Source: Pseudidiomarina aestuarii
Lineage (GTDB): Bacteria > Pseudomonadota > Gammaproteobacteria > Enterobacterales > Alteromonadaceae
Length of the DNA stretch: 64,000 bases
Assembly: GCF_003987355.1 (NCBI RefSeq)
Contig: NZ_PIPR01000001.1
Coordinates: 868,001 to 932,000 of the forward strand
Direction of reading: 5' to 3'
The notes under the pieces were generated by a model that worked only from the letters and a program-made list of their open reading frames with translations, was not told the DNA's origin and made no database searches. Numbering within the stretch: position 1 is the stretch's first letter; every line of letters starts with the position of its first letter. A program made the translations under genes and the position numbers. Shown one piece after another: positions 29,472-38,081 of the stretch.

Positions 29472-29574
29472 ACAGTGAGCAGTGAAAGGTTAACAGTGAA
29501 TAGAAAGGGCTAAGCCAAAAAGGAGCGCTCTTTTTAATCTTTGCTGTTCCCTATTCACTGTTCACTGTTCAATG
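29472..29574. repeat. Heptad inverted-repeat element 3
   Basis: The left arm (29472-29503) is AGTGAGC, AGTGAAA, GGTTAAC, AGTGAAT. The right arm (29544-29574) is the inverse of AGTGAAC-type units. The core includes AAAAAGGAGCGCTCTTTTT, giving AAGAGCGC on the minus strand, the same octamer as in elements 2 and 5. It fills the whole gap between the convergent stops of ychF (4 bp) and the YfcC gene (3 bp), so it could act as a two-way terminator. Confidence 0.85.
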
Positions 29575-29577
29575 TAA

Positions 29578-30948
29578 CTAGTAGCCGATGCTGACTGCGA
29601 TAAGTAGCGCTATAGCACAGGCAACTAGAAGTTTTAGCATCAGCGGCGCGACGAACTTAAACCAGCGCTCGTAGGGAACTCCAGCGAGACCGAGAATCCC
29701 CATCAATACCGGATTAGTCGGTACAATCATATTCATCAAGCCATCCCCCATCTGGAATGCCATGACAGCAACTTGGCGACCAATGCCTGCAGCGTCCGCA
29801 ATCGGAACCATAATTGGCATGGTGACAAATGCCTGACCACTTCCCGATGGAATAAAGAAGTTGAGCATGCTCTGAATGACCAGCATCGCAACGGCACCGA
29901 AATGACCACCCAGCGCCTCAACCGGCATGGATAAATAATAAATCACTGTATCCAGCACTTGGCCCTGCTCGAGAATCATCGCAATAGAGCGAGCAAAGCC
30001 GATTAATAAGGCGGTTGCGGTGAGTTCAGCTGCACCTTCGATAAATCGCTGGGCCGCGTCGCCACTCGGCATTTTAGCAACAATCGCTGCGAACAAGCCA
30101 AAACCAAGGAACAAAGCACTCAATTCAACCAAATACCAGCCATGAACTTTAATCCCCCAAACGAGAACACCGAGTACGACAACGAATCCTGCGAGAATAA
30201 TTTTGTGGCGATTGGTCAGTGTTGGGTACTCGGTAACTGCCGTATTGTCTTTAGGCTGTACATCCGCGAGCAAAGACGCGGAAGGATCCGTTGCGACGCG
30301 TTTGGCATAGCTGTATACGTGATGGAAGCCGATAGCGATAAAAAACGGCCACAATATCAACCGATATTCTAATCCTGATGCGGGTGGCACCTCCGCGATA
30401 GATTGAGCAATCAGCAAAGTAAACGGATTGAACAGCGATAAGCCATAACCAATGCCGTAACCCACGATGAGAATGCCCATGGCTGTAATACCATCAAGCT
30501 TGAGTGCACGGCATAAGGCCACGAGCATCGCGACAAAGATAAGATATTCCTCAGCAACACCGATCAATGCTGAAAAAATACCGAAAGTCAGCATGCCACC
30601 TAGGATCAACCAACCGGTCTTATCCGCAAACTTTTGCAGTAAGATTCCGATCACTGCGTCCAACATCCCAGTTGCCCGCAAAATCCCCATGACACCGCCA
30701 ATCAAGAGCACAAAGAAGATCACGCCTTGGGCATCGGCTAATGCTTCAGGAATCACCAGCAACAATTGTAATGGACTTAAATAGTCAGCATCTTCAAGTT
30801 GTGCATAACTGCACGGCACAACCGTTGTCTGACCGATGTCATTGACGGTGCGTTCAAACTCGCCAGAGGGAATAAGCCAAGTCATCACTAACGCGGCGAT
30901 CATCAAATAGGCCATTAAGACTAATGTGTGGGGTACCTTGATTCTCAT
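29578..30948 (-). CDS. YfcC family integral membrane transporter
   Basis: A 456-residue inner-membrane protein with about 11-12 helices, of the YfcC / C4-dicarboxylate carrier DcuC-like family. Marks include the start KVPHTLVLMAYLMIAALVMTWLIPSGEF, FSALIGVAEEYLIF and the C-terminal NFFIPSGSGQAFVTMPIMVPIAD followed by GDGLMNMIVPTNPVLMGILG, which has the form of a substrate and ion binding hairpin. Members are linked to peptide, amino acid or carboxylate uptake; the substrate here is unknown. AGGGAAG precedes the ATG. Its promoter must lie in or next to heptad element 4. Confidence 0.85.
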   Translation of the reverse strand: MRIKVPHTLVLMAYLMIAALVMTWLIPSGEFERTVNDIGQTTVVPCSYAQLEDADYLSPLQLLLVIPEALADAQGVIFFVLLIGGVMGILRATGMLDAVIGILLQKFADKTGWLILGGMLTFGIFSALIGVAEEYLIFVAMLVALCRALKLDGITAMGILIVGYGIGYGLSLFNPFTLLIAQSIAEVPPASGLEYRLILWPFFIAIGFHHVYSYAKRVATDPSASLLADVQPKDNTAVTEYPTLTNRHKIILAGFVVVLGVLVWGIKVHGWYLVELSALFLGFGLFAAIVAKMPSGDAAQRFIEGAAELTATALLIGFARSIAMILEQGQVLDTVIYYLSMPVEALGGHFGAVAMLVIQSMLNFFIPSGSGQAFVTMPIMVPIADAAGIGRQVAVMAFQMGDGLMNMIVPTNPVLMGILGLAGVPYERWFKFVAPLMLKLLVACAIALLIAVSIGY

Positions 30949-30984
30949 CTATCTTCCCTGTTTTGATAATAACTACGGACTATT

Positions 30985-31065
30985 AGTAAATAGTAAATAG
31001 TGAATAGCGAACAGTGGATGGTGAAAAGTGAACAGTTAACTGTTTACCGTTCACTATTTACTGTC
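30985..31065. repeat. Heptad inverted-repeat element 4
   Basis: This is a clear 7-bp register: AGTAAAT, AGTAAAT, AGTGAAT, AGCGAAC, AGTGGAT, GGTGAAA, AGTGAAC, AGTTAAC (30985-31040), then the inverse units up to 31065. The turn is the palindrome AGTTAACT. It begins 7 bp past the hemoglobin stop and occupies two thirds of the gap to the YfcC gene downstream on the same strand, so it could end one transcript or shape the leader of the next. Confidence 0.82.
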
Positions 31066-31072
31066 AGTTTCA

Positions 31073-31492
31073 TTAGAGGCCCACGACTTCGGAGTGCATT
31101 TCAGCTAACGCGGCAAGCAGCCGATTCTGAGTGGTCACCGGCACTTCCTCTTGTTCCATCGCGGTCATTAAGTCTTCGACCAATGCGTTGAATTCTGCGC
31201 GGGTAATGTTCATTCCGGTGTGCACGGTCACCATATCTTCACCGGTGTACTCACAAGGCCCACCGGCAATCACACAAACCTGTTCGGTCAGCAGTCGGTG
31301 CAAGCGTTCGATGTCCGTCTTTTCGAAGTGGTGAATAATACGATCGTCGCTGGCTATTTCAAGCACAAAGGTTTCCATCAGTTGGCTGATACCAGCCTGT
31401 CCACCGAGCTCTTGGTAGAGCGAGTCATCAGCATGACTGGGGGTGCTTGCGCAAAGGAGCGCAACGGCGAATATAATGCTTTTGATAGACAT
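31073..31492 (-). CDS. Exported group I truncated hemoglobin
   Basis: The 139-residue product has a Sec signal peptide (MSIKSIIFAVALLCASTPSHA, cut near ADDS) and a truncated globin: LYQELGGQAGISQLM, then GGPCEYTG, then VHTGMNITRAEF with the proximal heme His. The helix-B position that is Tyr in oxygen- or NO-binding trHbN reads Val in TFVLEI, as far as the alignment by eye allows. Group I globins are mostly cytoplasmic, so a periplasmic one is notable. It is last of the operon after cupredoxin, GGDEF/EAL and DUF3034 genes (15-bp gap), which suggests a role in sensing or handling O2, NO or redox in the envelope. Confidence 0.87.
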   Translation of the reverse strand: MSIKSIIFAVALLCASTPSHADDSLYQELGGQAGISQLMETFVLEIASDDRIIHHFEKTDIERLHRLLTEQVCVIAGGPCEYTGEDMVTVHTGMNITRAEFNALVEDLMTAMEQEEVPVTTQNRLLAALAEMHSEVVGL

Positions 31493-31507
31493 AGTCTCGA
31501 TTCCTAC

Positions 31508-32353
31508 TTAAAACGTTGCTTGCAAAGATAAATACCAACCTGTTTGATCAGCGAGACCCGCAATAGAATCGAGGTCAGCATAGGCCGCGACCACGCTCAC
31601 AGATTTAGTCGGGAAATACGCGACAAAAATGTCATACCAATCGTGTTCTTCTGCAAAACCCAAATTATCTGGCTTGGTCCGGTATTCAGCACCTACCGCC
31701 CAATTCCGATTGATAAACATGCCGACAGCAACCTCAGGTTGTATTTCATAGTCATTATTTTGATCACCACCAAAGCCCAACAATCCAATCTGATTTGCTT
31801 TCGTCGCTCGTAACGTAATGTTGGCAAGCCAGGTCCGATGAAAAGGACCATCGAGCCAGACTTTGGCCGCGCTTACATAGTAATCCGTACCTGAGTCACT
31901 TTGTGCACCAACAGCGGACGGCAAGGCAAACGTGCTATTTCGCTTATGCTGCAATCCGACACTAAACTGCGGTAAATCACCGTAAATTAAATCACCGGCA
32001 ACACGGTACTTCACACCAAATACGTCTTGCTTCAACTCTCCGCCAATCGTGCTCAGATCGAACGTTTGCTTCGCTGCTGAGAGCTCAAATCTATTGTCAT
32101 AAGTGAGACTAACGCCCAATACCGATAGTCGAAAATCATCGACGCTCACTTCGGTAACCGCCGCAGTAGCACCCCATTGACCTTCTTCAGCGTAACTTGA
32201 CAGTGTTGCCCAAGGTACAATTCCGCCACCTGCGCTGCCCTCGATAGAGGTGGCGCCGCCGGTTGCGATAAATCGGCCTTGGTCAGCCTCTGCAGGCATC
32301 GCAATAAACGCTGCAGATGCCAGCAAGCTAGAAATGAGAAGGTTATGTCTCAT
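31508..32353 (-). CDS. DUF3034 family outer-membrane protein
   Basis: The 281-residue product has a signal peptide (RHNLLISSLLASAAFIAMPAEA). It continues as alternating polar and hydrophobic beta strands and ends in Phe (WYLSLQATF), as expected for an outer-membrane barrel. It matches the DUF3034 pattern (GRFIATGGATSIEGSAGGGIVPWATLSSYA...). Function is unknown. It overlaps the GGDEF/EAL stop by 11 bp, so the two are translationally coupled. I recall the same order (cupredoxin-like, GGDEF/EAL, DUF3034) in other Alteromonadales. Confidence 0.8.
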   Translation of the reverse strand: MRHNLLISSLLASAAFIAMPAEADQGRFIATGGATSIEGSAGGGIVPWATLSSYAEEGQWGATAAVTEVSVDDFRLSVLGVSLTYDNRFELSAAKQTFDLSTIGGELKQDVFGVKYRVAGDLIYGDLPQFSVGLQHKRNSTFALPSAVGAQSDSGTDYYVSAAKVWLDGPFHRTWLANITLRATKANQIGLLGFGGDQNNDYEIQPEVAVGMFINRNWAVGAEYRTKPDNLGFAEEHDWYDIFVAYFPTKSVSVVAAYADLDSIAGLADQTGWYLSLQATF

Positions 32354-34661
32354 GAGCTAATCCTTGTTGATAACGTCGTGTCCACTGTTCGAATTCAGTC
32401 GCAGTCAATGGCCGACTAAAATAAAATCCTTGCATGGTTTGACAGCCAAGCTCTTGCAATCGACGCCATGATGCTTCATCTTCCACACCTTCGGCAACCG
32501 TTGTCAACTGCATATCTCTCGCTAAAGCCAATGTTGAACGCACAATCGTTTGGTCGGCTTGGTTATGATCCAACTCACGGATAAACGATCGATCCAATTT
32601 CAATTCATCGACTGGTAAGCGTTTCAACTGTGCTAGCGAGGCATAACCGGTACCGTAATCGTCGATGGAAATCCGCATACCGCTGCTGCGCAACTCAGTC
32701 AGACGTTCAATAGCCTGTTCAATATCGGCCATAATCGCTGACTCGGTAACTTCTAATGTCACGGATTCAGGCTTTAAGCCACGTTGTTCAATCAATCCGC
32801 GAATAAATGCGGACAAATCGTCTTGCTGCAGATCAATCGCAGAGAGGTTGATCGCGACCATAAAGGGTAAGCCCGCCTCGTGCCACATTTGCAATTGGTC
32901 AAGCGCCGCAATACAAACCCATTGCGTAATGCGATGAATTTCTCCGGTTTGCTCAGCAAGTGGAATAAACTCATCCGGTCGGATAATACCAAACTCTGGA
33001 TGACGCCAACGAATCAACGCCTCTGCACCAATAACTTCACCTGACGCCACATTTAATTTCGGCTGGAAGTGTAATTGCAGCTCTTGCTTATCGACTGCGT
33101 CGGGCAACGCTTGCAGGATGCGCAGTCGGTGTAGGTAATCCTCATCCATACCCTCGCGATAGGCGAGCATGGGCAGCTTCTGTTGTTTTGCCTGTGCAGC
33201 GCACATCTGCAGGCGGCGCACTAAGGTATCAAAACTATCCCCATCATCGGGGAATCGCACTACTCCAGCGCGAAAATGCAATAAATAGCGTGAACCACCA
33301 AGATTAAAAGGCTGTTGTAGCTGGTCCATGAGTTTGACCACAAACTGGCGCCAGTTATCGTCGCGGATATTTTCCGTTACCATAATAAATTCATCGCCAG
33401 CCAATCGCGCCAACCACCATGCATCGGTCAGCTGCTGTTGTAGACGCGTTGCGACCAATTGCAGAATTTGGTCACCAATACGTTGTCCAAGTCGATCGTT
33501 CAGTTCTCGAAAGCGCGCAATATTGATCAGCACCATCACCCCCAAACCACCGTTGGAGAGACGTTCTGTGAGCCGACGACTAAGCAATGAACGATTCGGT
33601 AAATCCGTTAGCAAGTCATATTCGGCTTGATGAACGATTTGTTCTTCACGTTTTGAAATGGCGACTCGCATGCCATCAAATACTTCGCCCAAATGCCCGA
33701 ACTCATCTTCACGAGCTAAGCGAATGGGGCTCTGATAATCACCACGCTTGAGCTGTTCAGCAGCGTCGCTTAACTGCGCTAAAGGCTGGTTGATGCGACG
33801 TGCTGTAATTCCAGCAAATACCAGCGCCATCAGCAAAGTGGCCAAGCCTATACCAATATACTGCTGACGCAGGACATTAAATTCCGCCGCTGCGGCTTCA
33901 CGATCAGCACTAAAAATAAGAAAAATTTCTCGCTCACTGACATAAGAGAGTTGAGTAGTATCGAGTTCCAACCAATGCGCTGCCAAACCATGCTCCTCTA
34001 ACCAAGCTAGCCAGGGCTCCATGCCCAAGCCAATCAGTGGTGCAAGACTGGACTGCAACGACGATTCGAGACTCGAGGCTATGAGGCGATTGGCCCCCAT
34101 ATCCACCAACGTAATGTCGGCATTGGTCAGTTCTCGTAAATTCGTCGCGAGTTCATCATCAATCGCAAATCCGAGCGTGGCCCAAGCAATTAAATCGGGA
34201 GACTGTACAGGCGCTGTCACCAACTGATACATAGTGTCATCAGCAAATACCAACACTGAGGTATTCATTTCTTCTGTGAGAATGGACAACGGTGGGAGTA
34301 ACTCTAAGTCATGTGTTGCGGCAATTTCTGCACCGGAGGGTGATTGCAACACCATCAAATCGGTATTGATGCGTTGACCGTGATTGACCAGCGCCGAAAT
34401 AATCGTGTCTTCATCACCGCTGGCAACCGCTTCGCGAAAGCCAAAGTCATTCGTCAGTACCTCTGCGGCTTGCAGTAACTGCTCACCACGAACAGCCATC
34501 AACTCACCAAATACCCGTTCGGATACCTCTAGCTCACGGTTGACGGTACGCTCGGACTGGTTGTTTGTCGCCAACCAAACGGCGACCAATGAAATAATTA
34601 AAGCGCCACCGGCTAACGTGGCGAACAATACGATCAGGCGGCCGCGAAACGTTCTAATCAT
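32343..34661 (-). CDS. Membrane GGDEF/EAL protein, likely c-di-GMP phosphodiesterase
   Basis: Domains in order: TM helix (8-30), periplasmic sensor (about 32-267), TM helix (268-287), HAMP (288-340), GGDEF (about 347-505), EAL (about 515-765). The EAL domain keeps its metal and catalytic residues: Glu547 (EALIRW), Asn605 (INLS), Glu637 (EVTE), Asp667-Asp668 (DDYGTGYAS), Lys688 and Glu724 (AEGVE). The GGDEF motif is AGDEF (421-425), but the metal-binding DLD upstream reads NIA (380-382), so cyclase activity is doubtful and the domain may be regulatory. The start shares one base with the cupredoxin stop (TAATG). The periplasmic sensor probably listens to the exported partners of the operon. Confidence 0.93.
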   Translation of the reverse strand: MIRTFRGRLIVLFATLAGGALIISLVAVWLATNNQSERTVNRELEVSERVFGELMAVRGEQLLQAAEVLTNDFGFREAVASGDEDTIISALVNHGQRINTDLMVLQSPSGAEIAATHDLELLPPLSILTEEMNTSVLVFADDTMYQLVTAPVQSPDLIAWATLGFAIDDELATNLRELTNADITLVDMGANRLIASSLESSLQSSLAPLIGLGMEPWLAWLEEHGLAAHWLELDTTQLSYVSEREIFLIFSADREAAAAEFNVLRQQYIGIGLATLLMALVFAGITARRINQPLAQLSDAAEQLKRGDYQSPIRLAREDEFGHLGEVFDGMRVAISKREEQIVHQAEYDLLTDLPNRSLLSRRLTERLSNGGLGVMVLINIARFRELNDRLGQRIGDQILQLVATRLQQQLTDAWWLARLAGDEFIMVTENIRDDNWRQFVVKLMDQLQQPFNLGGSRYLLHFRAGVVRFPDDGDSFDTLVRRLQMCAAQAKQQKLPMLAYREGMDEDYLHRLRILQALPDAVDKQELQLHFQPKLNVASGEVIGAEALIRWRHPEFGIIRPDEFIPLAEQTGEIHRITQWVCIAALDQLQMWHEAGLPFMVAINLSAIDLQQDDLSAFIRGLIEQRGLKPESVTLEVTESAIMADIEQAIERLTELRSSGMRISIDDYGTGYASLAQLKRLPVDELKLDRSFIRELDHNQADQTIVRSTLALARDMQLTTVAEGVEDEASWRRLQELGCQTMQGFYFSRPLTATEFEQWTRRYQQGLAHET

Positions 34662-35326
34662 TAGCCACCTTTGCGGCGATTGAAACGTTGCTGTAACGGT
34701 GACAACTCCGGCGTTTCCTGACGTTGAATCGTGACTGGCAACTGGACGGTTAGCTCCGTTGCCGCGTCGGTCAATTCGCGCTGGAATTCCTCAGTAATGG
34801 TCTCACTGAGGCCCGGATACCAAACTCGCAGCGTGGCCGAATCTGCTGCAGCCCACGTCAACTGCGCTTGCCCTGCAGCATTAGTAACTTGCGATTCCGT
34901 ATGCGGGGTCACGTAAATATAAGCACGCATGTGGTCATGAATATTACAGCCTAAGACCACGATTCCAGCTTCATTGAAATCAATTGTAGGTGCTTCACGG
35001 TTTGAATAGAGCGGTAATTCAAAGGGCTTTGCAGCAGAAAATGAATAGACTTGATGTCGAATATTATCTGAATTAGGAAAGCGAACGGTGGTTCCAGCTG
35101 GAACCGTTAATACAAACGGGTTAAACAAGGTGTCAACTTGGTCCATGATAGCGCCACCTGCCAAGGGCTGCTGGGTCTGCCCCGTATCGATACTAACCAC
35201 AGCATCTGCGAGTGGCTGACCTTGTTGATCAAGGACCGTCACCGTTAGCGTTTGCGCATTCGCAATCGATAAACCGGCCAGGATAAAACCGACCACTAAA
35301 GTCGACGCGATTTGAAATTTCAGCAT
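34661..35326 (-). CDS. Exported cupredoxin-like protein (methylamine-utilisation type)
   Basis: A 221-residue exported protein with signal peptide MLKFQIASTLVVGFILAGLS, cut near ANAQ. It has a cupredoxin fold: PAGTTVRFPNSDNIRHQVYSF with His91, and VVLGCNIHDHMRAYIYV with Cys127, His130 or His132 and Met133, a probable type 1 copper site. A beta-rich, Ig-like region (TLTVTVLDQQGQPLADAVVSIDTGQ) precedes it. The start at 35326 has GGGGG before it. It is the first gene of the cupredoxin, GGDEF/EAL, DUF3034 and hemoglobin operon and is divergent from fumC. The natural electron partner is unknown. Confidence 0.85.
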   Translation of the reverse strand: MLKFQIASTLVVGFILAGLSIANAQTLTVTVLDQQGQPLADAVVSIDTGQTQQPLAGGAIMDQVDTLFNPFVLTVPAGTTVRFPNSDNIRHQVYSFSAAKPFELPLYSNREAPTIDFNEAGIVVLGCNIHDHMRAYIYVTPHTESQVTNAAGQAQLTWAAADSATLRVWYPGLSETITEEFQRELTDAATELTVQLPVTIQRQETPELSPLQQRFNRRKGG

Positions 35327-35445
35327 AGTGCCCCCATGCTCTGGTGAGAGATGCAATCTTGCGCATCGCCAAACGAGTCACGATTGTTATACGCTCATTA
35401 GAGCAGATGCGATCGCAAGATACCAATCATTTACAGGGGGAAGCA

Positions 35446-36816
35446 ATGTCAAAATTTCGTACTGAAAGTGACAGCATGGGCAACGTAGAAATTCCCGCAA
35501 CTGCAATGTGGGGCGCACAAACGGAGCGTGCACGACAAAACTTCCTACTGAGCAGCTATCGTTTTCCTAAGGCATTTATAACTGCGTTAGCTCGGGTAAA
35601 GTATGCGGCTGCACACGCCAATGCCGAACTCGAAGTGATTCAACCTGAGCAAGCCCAAGCCATCAAAACTGCCGCGGGACAAATCATCGCCGGACAGCAT
35701 CACGACCAGTTTCCGCTGGATATCTTCCAAACCGGCTCGGGTACCAGCACCAATATGAACATGAACGAGGTGATCAGTCAGCTCGCCAAGAATTCTGGAG
35801 CGTCAATTCATCCCAATGACCAAGTGAATGCCAGTCAAAGCAGTAATGATGTGATACCCACGAGCATTTTGGTCAGTGTTGCGACGACGCTCGTGCACGA
35901 TCTCATCCCTGCACTGCAACATCTTAGAAGCGTGATTCAATCCAAAGCAGACTCGCTGCAAGATGTTGTCAAAACGGGACGAACGCATTTGATGGATGCG
36001 ATGCCGATAACGCTCGCTCAAGAACTTCTCGCTTGGGATTCACAAGTCGCTCATTGCCAAGCGCAACTGGAGCAACAAATGAAGCTCGTGTGCACGCTGC
36101 CGCAGGGAGGTACCGCCGTTGGTTCTGGTATCAATGCCGATCCGCAGTTTGGCAAACTCGTTTGCAGCATGCTAGCGGATACCACAGGAATACCTTTTAC
36201 ATCAGCTGAGAATAAATTTGCCGGTATTGCTGGCCAAGAAGTAAATTTGCTGGTGGCGGGCACCTTCAATAGCCTTGCGGCGGTGCTACTTAAAATCAGC
36301 AATGATTTGCGTTGGATGAATAGTGGTCCGCTCGCCGGCTTAGGCGAAATTAGTCTCACCGCACTGCAACCTGGCAGCAGCATTATGCCGGGCAAAGTCA
36401 ATCCGGTGATTCCAGAGGCTGTTGCAATGATCGCAGCACACGTCAACGGCAACTATGCTGCGGTGAGCACCGCCGCGCAACAAGGTAATTTCCAACTTAA
36501 TGTGATGCTGCCGCTGATCGCGCTGAAACAGTTGGAGAGTATTGAGTTACTGAGCAATGCGGCGCGTTCGCTGGCTGATCAGGCGATTGCAGATTTCAGC
36601 ATCAATCAATCTCGGATCGATGAGGCCTTGGCAAGAAATCCGATCCTCGTCACAGCACTGAATAGTCACATCGGCTATGACCAAGCGGCCAAAATCGCCA
36701 AACAGGCGTATCAAGAACAGCGGCCAATCATCGATGTTGCGGCAGAAATGACCGACATCCCACGCAGCGAACTCGAGCAACTACTGGACCCCAAAAAACT
36801 CACCAACAGCCAATAA
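35446..36816 (+). CDS. fumC: Class II fumarate hydratase
   Basis: FumC hydrates fumarate to malate in the citrate cycle; class II enzymes are iron-free and stable to oxidants. The 456-residue product has the superfamily signature GSSIMPGKVNP with the catalytic Ser, as well as TGSGTSTNMNMNEV, NDQVNASQSSNDVIPTS and GRTHLMDAMP. The start at MSKFRTESDSMG follows AGGGGGAAGCA; a longer reading has no support. Heptad element 5 begins 7 bp after the stop. Confidence 0.96.
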   Translation: MSKFRTESDSMGNVEIPATAMWGAQTERARQNFLLSSYRFPKAFITALARVKYAAAHANAELEVIQPEQAQAIKTAAGQIIAGQHHDQFPLDIFQTGSGTSTNMNMNEVISQLAKNSGASIHPNDQVNASQSSNDVIPTSILVSVATTLVHDLIPALQHLRSVIQSKADSLQDVVKTGRTHLMDAMPITLAQELLAWDSQVAHCQAQLEQQMKLVCTLPQGGTAVGSGINADPQFGKLVCSMLADTTGIPFTSAENKFAGIAGQEVNLLVAGTFNSLAAVLLKISNDLRWMNSGPLAGLGEISLTALQPGSSIMPGKVNPVIPEAVAMIAAHVNGNYAAVSTAAQQGNFQLNVMLPLIALKQLESIELLSNAARSLADQAIADFSINQSRIDEALARNPILVTALNSHIGYDQAAKIAKQAYQEQRPIIDVAAEMTDIPRSELEQLLDPKKLTNSQ

Positions 36817-36823
36817 CTTCTCG

Positions 36824-36930
36824 AAGGGCGCTAGATGGCGAACGCTACTAGTTATTAGCTACTAGAAGAGCGCAGATCTGGGTTTTCTAATAACTAGTAA
36901 CTAGTAACTAGTAACTAGTAACTAGTATCG
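36824..36930. repeat. Heptad inverted-repeat element 5 with five AACTAGT copies
   Basis: A flank GGGCGCTAGATGG (shared, inverted, with element 6) leads to the left arm (36845-36865, TACTAGT/TATTAGC-type units), then a core AGAAGAGCGCAGATCTGGGT ending in TTTTC, then five perfect copies of AACTAGT (36892-36926). The core matches that of element 2 at GAAGAGCG-N11-TTTC. It starts 7 bp after the fumC stop and ends about 20 bp before the SDR ribosome site. Confidence 0.9.
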
Positions 36931-36953
36931 AATTTTGTTTATCAGGAGGTTTT

Positions 36954-37613
36954 ATGCATATTTTGATTACAGGTGCCAACCGTGGCATCGGTCTTGCCCT
37001 CACCCGTCAATATCTCGACCGGGGTGATGAAGTCACAGCCGTGTGTCGGCAGGCATCCGCGGAACTACGCAAACTAGACTGCAACGTTATCGAAGGCATC
37101 GATGTTACGGACACTGACGCATTACAGAAGCTCAGTGCCGAGTTAAAGAATACGTCTATTGATATTCTAATCAACAATGCCGGGTTATTGAGCCGCGAAT
37201 CGCTTGGTGACCTGAGTGTCGAGTCCATCCGCAAGCAGTTCGATGTCAATGCAGTCGGCCCACTGTTGGTCACGGATACACTGCGGCCGCATCTGAAGCG
37301 TGGTAGCAAAGTTGCCTTAATCACCAGCCGCATGGGCTCAATGGCTGACAACGGCTCGGGTGCCTACTATGGCTATCGAATGAGTAAAGCGGCGCTGAAT
37401 GCCGCGGGCGTGTCACTTGCCAATGATTTAAAAGACGATGGAATTGCAGTAGGCCTGCTACATCCCGGATTTGTCCAAACCGATATGGTGAATCATGCGG
37501 GTGATATCAGTGCCGATGAAGCAGCACAAAGATTGGTTCAGCGCATTGACGAATTGACGCTTGAAAATACCGGTTCGTTTCGTCACAGCAACGGCGAGTC
37601 TCTCCCATTTTAA
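36954..37613 (+). CDS. Short-chain dehydrogenase/reductase family protein
   Basis: A 219-residue classical SDR: the nucleotide loop TGANRGIGLALT (residues 6-17), NNAG (92-95 region), the catalytic Ser in LITSRMGSMA and the YxxxK motif in YGYRMSKAALN. It is close to C-factor-like SDRs, which use NAD(P)(H). The substrate cannot be told. AGGAGGT lies 5 bp before the ATG, a very strong ribosome site. It stands alone between heptad element 5 and the tRNA operon. Confidence 0.85.
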   Translation: MHILITGANRGIGLALTRQYLDRGDEVTAVCRQASAELRKLDCNVIEGIDVTDTDALQKLSAELKNTSIDILINNAGLLSRESLGDLSVESIRKQFDVNAVGPLLVTDTLRPHLKRGSKVALITSRMGSMADNGSGAYYGYRMSKAALNAAGVSLANDLKDDGIAVGLLHPGFVQTDMVNHAGDISADEAAQRLVQRIDELTLENTGSFRHSNGESLPF

Positions 37614-37695
37614 GCTTTCGCCGTTGATAAAATAATCAATTATTCGCTTTTTTGAGCAATCGCACGTGAGGCGCGGTTATTTTGCGAAAAAGAGG

Positions 37696-37724
37696 TTGAC
37701 GCTGCGCCCCCTGATTTGCATAAT
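37696..37724 (+). promoter_or_regulatory. Strong sigma-70 promoter of the tRNA operon
   Basis: TTGACG, a 17-bp spacer and CATAAT are followed by the GC-rich discriminator ACGCGCC. The first tRNA begins 44 bp after the -10. The -10 plus discriminator resembles that of the SRP RNA promoter and fits growth-rate and stringent control. Confidence 0.8.
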
Positions 37725-37767
37725 ACGCGCCGCACTCACAGAGCGCAGTTTGTGATGTTTTTGATAT

Positions 37768-37844
37768 GGCTACGTAGCTCAGCTGGTTAGAGCACAGCAC
37801 TCATAATGCTGGGGTCGCAAGTTCGAATCTCGCCGTAGCCACCA
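37768..37844 (+). tRNA. tRNA-Met (CAT)
   Basis: A 77-nt cloverleaf with encoded CCA. The acceptor stem GGCTACG pairs with CGTAGCC. The anticodon stem-loop is CAGCA-CTCATAA-TGCTG with CAT, and the T loop is GTTCGAATC. The D-arm and the absence of initiator features (the 1-72 pair is G-C, and the anticodon stem lacks GGG/CCC) make it an elongator Met tRNA. It is first of a five-gene array. Confidence 0.95.
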
Positions 37845-37861
37845 TTCAAAAAGCCCTTTGG

Positions 37862-37946
37862 GCGGACGTGGTGGAATTGGTAGACACGCTGGATTTAGGT
37901 TCCAGTGCCTCACGGCGTGAGAGTTCAAGTCTCTCCGTCCGCACCA
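37862..37946 (+). tRNA. tRNA-Leu (TAG)
   Basis: An 85-nt class II tRNA with a long variable arm and encoded CCA. The acceptor stem is GCGGACG/CGTCCGC, and the anticodon loop is TTTAGGT with TAG. It reads CUN leucine codons. The same isoacceptor lies in the E. coli array next to ubiF. Confidence 0.95.
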
Positions 37947-37975
37947 ACTCAAACTGACAGGCGATTAACACCAGT

Positions 37976-38050
37976 TGGGGTATAGCCAAGCGGTAAGGCA
38001 GCGGGTTTTGATCCCGCCATTCCCAGGTTCAAATCCTGGTACCCCAGCCA
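37976..38050 (+). tRNA. tRNA-Gln (TTG), copy 1
   Basis: A 75-nt cloverleaf with encoded CCA. The acceptor stem is TGGGGTA/TACCCCA, and the anticodon loop is TTTTGAT with TTG. The weak first pair (U-A) is a hallmark of glutamine tRNA. It is identical over its length to copy 2. Confidence 0.95.
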
Positions 38051-38081
38051 TTCGCCACTCTCTTCTTGATGCACCCAGTGT

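Noticed and set aside
36892-36926. AACTAGT run as a transposon end or attachment site
   Set aside because: No transposase, integrase or target duplication is visible; it fits better as an arm of a heptad element.
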